From Chloroflexota bacterium (GTDB lineage Bacteria; Chloroflexota; Dehalococcoidia; UBA2979): a stretch of DNA of 5,965 bases. The stretch is from assembly GCA_016875695.1 (NCBI GenBank), contig VGPB01000116.1, positions 1 to 5,965 on the forward strand. The letters are read 5' to 3'. Below the pieces are notes generated by a model that ran no database searches, was not told where the DNA came from, and saw only the letters and a program-made list of their open reading frames with translations. Below, piece by piece: positions 1-4,450 of the stretch (position 1 is the first letter of the stretch; every line of letters begins with the position of its first letter). The translations under genes and the position numbers were made by a program.

Positions 1-1784
1 CACTGGTACTCGCTGCCCGCGAGCGCCGCGGCCGGCTGCGCGAGCGGCGCGCCGAGCAGCACCAGTGTGTCGTCCGCGCGCGGCGCGATCGTCAGCGCGC
101 GCGCGACGTCGTCGAGCACGCCTAGCATGCCCACCGCCGGCGTCGGCAACACCGCCGAGCCCGGCGTCTCGTTGTACAGCGAGGCGTTGCCCGACACGAC
201 CGGCGTGCCCAGCGCGCGGCACGCCTCAGCCAGCCCGAGCACCGCCTGCTCGATCTCGTACGCGACCTCCGGGCGCTCCGGGTTGCCGAAGTTCAGGCAG
301 TCCGTCACCGCCACCGGCGTCGCGCCCGTCGCCACCACGTTGCGCGCCGCCTCGGCCACCGCGATCTGCGCGCCGACGCGCGGGTCGAGCCCCACGAGCC
401 GCCCGTTGCAGTCGGTCGCGACGGCCAGCCCCTTCGTCGTGCCCTGCACCCACAGCACCGCCGCATCGCCGCCCGGCCGCACCACCGTCTGGTTCAGCAC
501 CTGGTGGTCGTACTGCCGGTAGATCCAGCGCCGGCTCGCGATGTTCTCCGAGCCGAGCAGCTCCAGCAGCATCGCCGTCGCGTGCGCGGGATCGAGATCC
601 GACAGCGCATCGAGGTCCGCCGCGTGTAGCGAGTCGAGCCGCGCCGGGCGCCGCGTCGCGAGCGCGTACTGCGGCGGGTCCTCGAGCACCGCGATTGGGA
701 TGCGCGCCACCACTGTCTCGCCGTCGCGCACCGTCGCCGTGCCGTCGTCCGTGACCACGCCCACCACGTCCGCGTGCAGCTCCCAGCGCCGGAACAGCGC
801 GAGCACGTCGTCGAGGTGCGCGCGCTTCGGGATCACGAGCATGCGCTCCTGCGACTCCGACAACATCACGTCGTACGCCGACATGTGCGCCTCGCGCCGC
901 GGCACCAGCGCCACGTCGATGTCGATGCCGGTGCCCGCGCGCGCCGCCGCCTCTACCGCGCTCGAGGTCAGCCCCGCCGCGCCGAGGTCCTGCAGCCCCT
1001 CGATCCAGTCGCCGTGCTGCTCGGCCAGCTCGACGCACGCCTCGAGGAGCAGCTTCTCCATGAACGGGTTGCCGACCTGCACCGCGGGCCGCCGCTCCGC
1101 CGACGCCGCGTCCAATTCCACGGACGCGAACGTCGCGCCGTGGATGCCGTCGCGCCCGGTGTCGGCGCCGACGAGCACGAGTGGGTTGCCCGGGCCGCGC
1201 GCCGCCGCGGACAGCAGATGCTCGACGCGCCCCACGCCCACGCACATCGCGTTGACCAGCGGGTTGCCGCTGTACTCCGGCGCGCACTGCACCTCGCCGC
1301 CCACCGTCGGCACGCCCACGCAGTTGCCGTAGCCCCCGATGCCCGCCACCACCCCCGCGAACAGCCGGCGGTTGCGCGCGTCGTCGAGCGGACCGAAGCG
1401 CAGCGAGTCGAGCAGCGCGACCGGCCGCATCCCCATCGCGAAGATGTCGCGCAGGATGCCGCCGACCCCGGTCGCCGCACCCTCGTACGGCTCGATCGCC
1501 GAGGGATGGTTGTGCGACTCCATCTTGAACACCGCGCACCAGCCGTCGCCGAGGTCGATCGCCCCCGCGTTCTCCTTGCCGGCCTCGGTCAGCACGCGCG
1601 CGCCCGTCGTCGGGAAGTGGCGGAACAGCGGCCGCGTGTGCTTGTAGCCGCAGTGCTCCGACCACAGCGCCGCCGCCATGCCCAGCTCGACGTCGGTCGG
1701 CTCGCGCTCGAGTATCGCGACGAGCCGCTCGTACTCGGCGCGCGACAGCGCGATCTCGGCGAGCGTGCGGTCGTCGACTGGCAT
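1..1784 (-). CDS. purL: Phosphoribosylformylglycinamidine synthase subunit PurL (3' end beyond window)
   Basis: PurL is the ATP-dependent synthetase subunit of FGAM synthase. It amidates FGAR to FGAM in step 4 of purine biosynthesis, using ammonia supplied by PurQ; it is cytosolic. The frame is open from an ATG at 1784 to the window edge, giving 594 residues, so roughly 140-150 C-terminal residues are missing compared with the usual length of about 740. Visible family motifs are WSEHCGYKHTRP at residues 41-52 (active-site His44), FKMESHNHPSAIEPYEGAA from residue 86 (Lys87, Glu89 and His91/His93 for ATP, Mg and catalysis), then LQDLGAAGL, SESQERM, DCLNFGNPE and SGNASLYNE. Together these cover the first AIRS-type N and C domains and the start of the second N domain. 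The length and the absence of a fused glutaminase identify the small PurL that works with PurQ and PurS. The ATG is chosen because the protein then begins at the usual distance before WSEHC. No convincing Shine-Dalgarno precedes it. The gene lies 57 nt behind the second DUF4389 gene, not next to purQ. Confidence 0.97.
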   Translation of the reverse strand, partial: MPVDDRTLAEIALSRAEYERLVAILEREPTDVELGMAAALWSEHCGYKHTRPLFRHFPTTGARVLTEAGKENAGAIDLGDGWCAVFKMESHNHPSAIEPYEGAATGVGGILRDIFAMGMRPVALLDSLRFGPLDDARNRRLFAGVVAGIGGYGNCVGVPTVGGEVQCAPEYSGNPLVNAMCVGVGRVEHLLSAAARGPGNPLVLVGADTGRDGIHGATFASVELDAASAERRPAVQVGNPFMEKLLLEACVELAEQHGDWIEGLQDLGAAGLTSSAVEAAARAGTGIDIDVALVPRREAHMSAYDVMLSESQERMLVIPKRAHLDDVLALFRRWELHADVVGVVTDDGTATVRDGETVVARIPIAVLEDPPQYALATRRPARLDSLHAADLDALSDLDPAHATAMLLELLGSENIASRRWIYRQYDHQVLNQTVVRPGGDAAVLWVQGTTKGLAVATDCNGRLVGLDPRVGAQIAVAEAARNVVATGATPVAVTDCLNFGNPERPEVAYEIEQAVLGLAEACRALGTPVVSGNASLYNETPGSAVLPTPAVGMLGVLDDVARALTIAPRADDTLVLLGAPLAQPAAALAGSEYQ

Positions 1785-1791
1785 GGCGCCC

Positions 1792-1800
1792 AGCCTAGCA
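1792..1800 (-). promoter_or_regulatory. Possible extended -10 element before purL
   Basis: The minus strand reads TGCTAGGCT, which fits an extended -10 of the form TGnTAnnnT. It ends 7 nt before the purL ATG. That spacing would place the transcription start at or next to the start codon and would explain the lack of a clear ribosome binding site, as in leaderless genes. No matching -35 hexamer was seen. A nine-base match in GC-rich DNA is weak evidence, so this is an inference. Confidence 0.25.
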
Positions 1801-1828
1801 GCGCCGGCCCGGAGGCGGGAGCCGCAGT

Positions 1829-1860
1829 GCCGTTCTCGCCGCTAGCGCAGCGAGAACGGC
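1829..1860 (-). terminator. 11-bp perfect inverted repeat over the stop codon of the DUF4389 gene
   Basis: GCCGTTCTCGC at 1829-1839 and GCGAGAACGGC at 1850-1860 are perfect reverse complements separated by 10 bases, and those 10 bases contain the TAG stop codon of the upstream DUF4389 gene. In the minus-strand transcript this folds into a stable GC-rich hairpin about 45 nt before purL. No U-tract follows, so it is not a textbook intrinsic terminator. It may act as a Rho-independent stop lacking U residues, a processing or stability element, or a partial transcription attenuator before purL. Confidence 0.4.
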
Positions 1861-2423
1861 GGGTAGCGGTCGGTAAGCAGGTGGAGGTACGACGTGACGC
1901 GCGCGCCCCTGCGCCCCACCCCTACCACGTAGTCGAACAGCCCGCGCGGATAGCGCCCGGTCACCAGCACCCCGACCAGGATGCCCACGTAGGCGAACAC
2001 CGCGACCGCAGCGAGCACCACCAGCACGACCAGGTGCGGGATCGCCAGCAGCCACTTCACTAGCGGCAGCCAGCGGTTGTACTCGGTTTGCCGGTCCACC
2101 TGGAACGTCAGCCGCGGGTACGCGCCGTCATCGAACGAGAACGGCGGGTACTGCCCGTCGTGGAACAGCACGTACGCCATCACGTTGAACTGCCAGCGCT
2201 CGCAGCCCACGATTAACCGGAACAGCCCTTCCGGATACCGCTTCGTGAACAGGATGACGAAGACCGCGAAGAACGCGAGCAGCGACGCGAGGTCCGCGAG
2301 GATCGACGACACGAAACATTGCGGGATCGCCAGCAGCCAGCGCACGAGGACCATCCAGCGCCGCGGCTGGTCCGGGTACTGCACCTCGAAGCGCACGGGA
2401 TACGCGGGAGCGAATGCTGTCAC
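1842..2423 (-). CDS. DUF4389 membrane protein with internal duplication
   Basis: This is an intact 193-residue protein of the DUF4389 family, whose biochemical role is not known. It consists of two repeats of about 95 residues (roughly 8-97 and 102-191). Each repeat has YP near its start, then (R/N)RW....RW or KW followed by LLAIP, a long hydrophobic hairpin, RYPxGLF and a closing YPPFS. Hydrophobic stretches at about 24-60 and 119-155 suggest four transmembrane segments in two hairpins, with amphipathic and soluble parts between them. The GTG at 2423 is chosen because AGGAGG lies 5 nt upstream and because the protein then opens like its neighbour (short lead, then YP). It starts 25 nt after the frameshifted paralogue, so the two are probably one transcription unit. 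It ends in PPFSLR, as the paralogue does. A membrane location is well supported; any more specific function would be a guess. Confidence 0.9.
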   Translation of the reverse strand: MTAFAPAYPVRFEVQYPDQPRRWMVLVRWLLAIPQCFVSSILADLASLLAFFAVFVILFTKRYPEGLFRLIVGCERWQFNVMAYVLFHDGQYPPFSFDDGAYPRLTFQVDRQTEYNRWLPLVKWLLAIPHLVVLVVLAAVAVFAYVGILVGVLVTGRYPRGLFDYVVGVGRRGARVTSYLHLLTDRYPPFSLR

Positions 2424-2428
2424 GGGAA

Positions 2429-2434
2429 CCTCCT
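2429..2434 (-). promoter_or_regulatory. Strong ribosome binding site deciding a GTG start
   Basis: The minus strand reads AGGAGG followed by five bases and then GTG at 2423. This near-perfect Shine-Dalgarno in the 25-nt gap between the two DUF4389 genes supports GTG as the start of the downstream gene. Confidence 0.8.
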
Positions 2435-2448
2435 CTCTGCCGAACGGG

Positions 2449-3089
2449 TCAGCGCAGCGAGAACGGCGGGGAGCAATCCGTCACCAGCAGCACCGCGTAC
2501 GCCTCCACGCGGAGCGCGGAGCGCCCAGCGCCGACCACGAAATCGAACAGCCCGCGCGGGTGGCGCCCGGTGACGAGGATCACGACCCACGCCACGAACG
2601 TCACCACGACCGCCGCGACGCCCAGGAAGAACAGCACGATCCAGTGCGCCAACGCGAGCAGCCACTTCACCAGGGCAGCCAGCGGTTCAGCGCCGTGGCA
2701 TCGGGGTACACGAAGTCGAGATGGACCGCCTGCTCCTCGTCCGTCGAGGGGTACTCGTCGCGCAGCAGCAGCGCGTACGCGCCGACGCGCGCGCCGAAGC
2801 GCGAGAGTTGCAGGTTCCAGTCGTACCACCAGCGCGGATGCTTCTGCCGGAACACCCGCATCAACACCAGCGGCAGGAACACCGTCGCGCTGGCCACCAC
2901 CAGGCCGTTCCGCCCGCCGCCGCCCTCCCCGTCGTCCGAGCCGGAGACGACGCTCTGCGGATCGAGCAGCGCGAACACGATCACGATCGGGAGCAGCATG
3001 AACAGGCGCAGCAGCACCGTCACGCGGTCGCGCTGCGCGGGGTATTCCACGTCGAAGGCGAGCGGATAGGGAGCTGGAGAAGCAGCCAT
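2449..3089 (-). pseudogene. DUF4389 membrane protein, split by a one-base frameshift
   Basis: A paralogue of the next gene, apparently disrupted. The first frame starts at ATG 3089 and runs 140 codons to a TGA at 2669-2667, ending NRWLPW. The rest of the protein continues in the -1 frame from about 2673 to the TGA at 2451-2449, beginning LVKWLLALAHW and ending PPFSLR. Restoring one base gives a protein of about 213 residues with NRWLP-LVKWLLA, exactly as in the intact neighbour. In the DNA the neighbour reads CTGCCGCTAGTGAAG where this gene reads CTGCCCTGGTGAAG, one base short. The first half has YP at 8-9, a hydrophobic stretch at 25-42, a Gly/Asp-rich insert at about 50-62, a second hydrophobic stretch at 63-80, then HPRWWYDWN and DEYPS. 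The second half repeats the RHPRGLFDFVVG pattern. It could be a true pseudogene, a functional half-length product of 140 residues, or a sequencing or assembly indel; reads would decide. The start lies 3 nt from an eight-G run on the minus strand. Confidence 0.85.
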
Positions 3090-3119
3090 CGCCCCCCCCG
3101 GATCTCCGCCGCCGCGTGG

Positions 3120-3128
3120 AGCTTAGCA
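3120..3128 (-). promoter_or_regulatory. Possible extended -10 element before the DUF4389 pair
   Basis: The minus strand reads TGCTAAGCT, matching TGnTAnnnT, 30 nt before the ATG of the first DUF4389 gene. It lies in the 83-nt gap (3090-3172) between the hicA remnant and that gene, where nothing else was recognised apart from an eight-G run at 3092-3099. It differs by one base from the TGCTAGGCT before purL. No -35 was seen, so confidence is low. Confidence 0.25.
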
Positions 3129-3172
3129 GGTCCGCCCCGGTGCGCCTCCCGCATCCGCTCCGGCGCCTGAAC

Positions 3173-3393
3173 TCAGCCCAGCAGCCCCAAGAACTCATCG
3201 ACGGTCAGCTAGCATCCCGGATTAGACCTCACAAAGTACCGTGCGCGATCTCGCGCCGCCTTGGCACGGTAACATTCCTGCGCCCAGCTGCGTGGAGCGT
3301 GATAGGGCTCCCCCTCCTGCGCGCGACCTCATATCCAATCCCGCGAACCGCCCGGATGAAGTCGTCACTTGAGACGACGGGCAGCCCCGTCAC
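3173..3393 (-). pseudogene. hicA: HicA-family mRNA interferase toxin, decayed
   Basis: HicA toxins are small double-stranded-RNA-binding-fold RNases that cleave mRNA and are neutralised by HicB. The frame begins at GTG 3393, overlapping the hicB stop in a GTGA, and encodes 54 residues opening with TGLPVVSSDDFIRAV, then GYEVARRRGS, RRNVTVPRRREIAHGTL and a TGA at 3231-3229. Family members normally continue with about 20 more residues, and these are still readable. Taking the TGA as an Arg codon (CGA) gives RGLIRDAS, and restoring one base near 3208 gives LTVDEFLGLLG and a TGA at 3175-3173, for a normal total of 73 residues. The catalytic His of the conserved Gly-Ser-His is also replaced by Pro at residue 30 (codon CCT at 3306-3304). 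So there are three independent lesions: loss of the active-site residue, a nonsense codon and a one-base deletion. The toxin is almost certainly inactive. The family call rests on motif recognition, without a database search. Confidence 0.82.
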
Positions 3394-3570
3394 GCAACAG
3401 CGACTTCCACCTCGATGATCTCAGGCGCCCCCGAGTCTTCGGGGACCGGTTCGCCCTCAGTGATCAGCGATTCGATGTGCAGCTCGATCGCTTCCCTGGC
3501 GTTGGCAAGCGCTTCCTCACGCGTCCTCGCCGTACTCGAGGACGACTCTGTGCCGCCGGGTTAAGCCCAC
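3390..3570 (-). pseudogene. hicB: HicB-family antitoxin, internally deleted
   Basis: HicB antitoxins bind and inhibit HicA. A GTG at 3570 with GGAAGGG 7 nt upstream opens a frame reading GLTRRHRVVLEYGEDA and stopping at 3519-3517; this is a typical HicB first strand. The +1 frame then carries TREEALANAREAIELHIESL and EGEPVPEDSGAPEIIEVEVAVA, ending at a TGA at 3392-3390, which is the characteristic helix and C-terminus. The central stretch that family members have between these parts (the YVA..P.LPGC..QG region, roughly 17-20 residues) is absent, and the frame does not match across the junction near 3520. This is best read as a deletion of some 50-60 bases, not a multiple of three. The gene starts only 14 nt after the purQ stop, so it would be cotranscribed with purQ. 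Without the central fold an active antitoxin is not expected, consistent with the neighbouring toxin also being dead. Confidence 0.8.
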
Positions 3571-3577
3571 GGCAGAT

Positions 3578-3584
3578 CCCTTCC
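3578..3584 (-). promoter_or_regulatory. Ribosome binding site of the hicB remnant
   Basis: The minus strand reads GGAAGGG directly after the purQ stop codon and 7 nt before the GTG at 3570. It marks the original start of the antitoxin gene and shows that the cassette was translated from a purQ-containing message. Confidence 0.55.
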
Positions 3585-4298
3585 CTACGCCGCCACGCGC
3601 ACGCTCGCGCGCACGGACTCCCAGATCGCGTTGCCGTCCTCCCCGCCCAGCAGCGCGTCGCACGCGCGCTCCGGGTGCGGCATCATGCCGAGCACGTTGC
3701 GCCCCACCGACAGCACACCCGCGATGTTGCGCAGCGAGCCATTCGGGTTCGCCTCGGCCGTCACGCGACCTTCCGCGTCGCAGTAGCGGAACGCCACGCG
3801 GCCCTCCCGCTCCAGCGCGTCGAGCGTCGCCGCGTCGGCGTAGTAGTTGCCCTCGCCGTGCGAGACCGGTACCGCGAGCACGCGCCTCAGCGCAATCGCG
3901 CGCGTGAACGGCGAGGCGCGCTCCGCCGCCACCCCCTCCGCGACCACGAGGTGCGCCGGCACGCAGCGAAACTGCAGCGACGCGTTGCGCATCAGCGCAC
4001 CCGGCAGCAGCCCCGCCTCGCACAGGATCTGGAAGCCGTTGCAGATGCCGATCACCAGCCCGCCCGCCTCGGCATGCGTGCGCACCGCCTGCATCACCGG
4101 CGAGAACCGCGCGATCGCCCCGCAGCGCAGGTAATCGCCGTAGGAGAAGCCGCCCGGCAGCACCACCAGCTCGTCCCGCGCGAACGCCGGCGTCTCGCGG
4201 TGCCACACCCGCCGCGCCTCGATGCCCATGCGCCCGAGCGCGTACAGGCAGTCGCGATCGCTCCACGTCCCGGGGAACACCACCACCGCCGCGCGCAT
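3585..4298 (-). CDS. purQ: Phosphoribosylformylglycinamidine synthase subunit PurQ (glutaminase)
   Basis: PurQ is the class I glutamine amidotransferase subunit of FGAM synthase. It hydrolyses glutamine and passes ammonia to PurL. The 237-residue length is typical. Visible motifs are VVLPGGFSYGDYLRCGAIAR from residue 45, the nucleophile elbow GICNGFQIL with Cys86, HGEGNYY at about 147 and MMPHPERA with His208 and Glu210, which complete the Cys-His-Glu triad. The N-terminal loop reads FPGTWSDRDC where many PurQ proteins have PG(S/T)NCD, so the Asn-Cys pair is Trp-Ser here. The ATG at 4298 has GGGAGGG 3 nt upstream and gives the standard PurQ N-terminus. It follows pgpH by 152 nt and precedes the hicB remnant by 14 nt. 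Its usual partners are not adjacent: purL begins about 1.8 kb downstream and no purS is present in the window. Confidence 0.97.
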   Translation of the reverse strand: MRAAVVVFPGTWSDRDCLYALGRMGIEARRVWHRETPAFARDELVVLPGGFSYGDYLRCGAIARFSPVMQAVRTHAEAGGLVIGICNGFQILCEAGLLPGALMRNASLQFRCVPAHLVVAEGVAAERASPFTRAIALRRVLAVPVSHGEGNYYADAATLDALEREGRVAFRYCDAEGRVTAEANPNGSLRNIAGVLSVGRNVLGMMPHPERACDALLGGEDGNAIWESVRASVRVAA

Positions 4299-4301
4299 AC
4301 G

Positions 4302-4308
4302 CCCTCCC
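4302..4308 (-). promoter_or_regulatory. Ribosome binding site of purQ
   Basis: The minus strand reads GGGAGGG three bases before the ATG at 4298, a good purine-rich Shine-Dalgarno that supports this start. Confidence 0.65.
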
Positions 4309-4322
4309 TGCCTCCGCGCCTA

Positions 4323-4328
4323 AGTCTA
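4323..4328 (-). promoter_or_regulatory. Possible -10 box upstream of purQ
   Basis: The minus strand reads TAGACT, which fits TAnnnT (four of six to TATAAT), 24 nt before the purQ ATG and upstream of its ribosome binding site. It is one of the few less GC-rich spots in the 152-nt gap after pgpH. No convincing -35 was found, so this is only a candidate for a purQ promoter separate from pgpH. Confidence 0.25.
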
Positions 4329-4390
4329 CGGCCCCGCAAGCGCGCGCTCCGGCCCGCGAGCCGAATCGAGGCGCCCGCGCCGGACCGGGC

Positions 4391-4422
4391 GCCGACGGAG
4401 CCCCCAGCCACTAGCCGTCGGC
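4391..4422 (-). terminator. 8-bp inverted repeat downstream of pgpH
   Basis: GCCGACGG at 4391-4398 and CCGTCGGC at 4415-4422 form a perfect 8-bp stem with a 16-nt loop, beginning 28 nt after the pgpH stop on the minus strand. There is no following U-tract. Its place in the pgpH-purQ gap suggests a transcript end or stability hairpin, but hairpins of this size arise easily in DNA this rich in G+C. Confidence 0.3.
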
Positions 4423-4450
4423 AAGCCTGTGCCGGTCATGGCGAGTCACC

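Noticed and set aside
774..2063. A long plus-strand open frame antisense to purL and part of the DUF4389 gene.
   Set aside because: Its product is extremely rich in Arg, His and Ala with no motifs. It is the shadow of the real minus-strand genes in GC-rich DNA.
2667..2678. Programmed -1 ribosomal frameshifting in the DUF4389 gene.
   Set aside because: The site reads CTG CCC TGG TGA. It has no slippery heptamer of the X XXY YYZ type, and I saw no ribosome-stalling structure that would favour it over a simple one-base indel.
3092..3099. Run of eight C (G on the minus strand) as a regulatory phase-variation tract.
   Set aside because: It is too short and too common in DNA this GC-rich to support phase variation. 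It remains a likely place for sequencing indels only.
2449..3198. A 249-codon minus-strand frame as one protein containing the end of the DUF4389 paralogue.
   Set aside because: Only its last 75 codons make sense. The first part is Arg-rich and out of frame with both the hicA tail and the DUF4389 N-terminal half, so it reflects the frameshift and not a real start.
3429..3445. CCCCGA...TCGGGG hairpin as a terminator.
   Set aside because: It lies inside the hicB coding remnant, its bases are explained by Val-Pro-Glu-Asp-Ser-Gly codons, and it has no U-tract.
4094..4411. A 105-codon minus-strand frame starting in the pgpH-purQ gap, considered as a missing PurS.
   Set aside because: Arg/Gly-rich product without PurS features that overlaps purQ in another frame.
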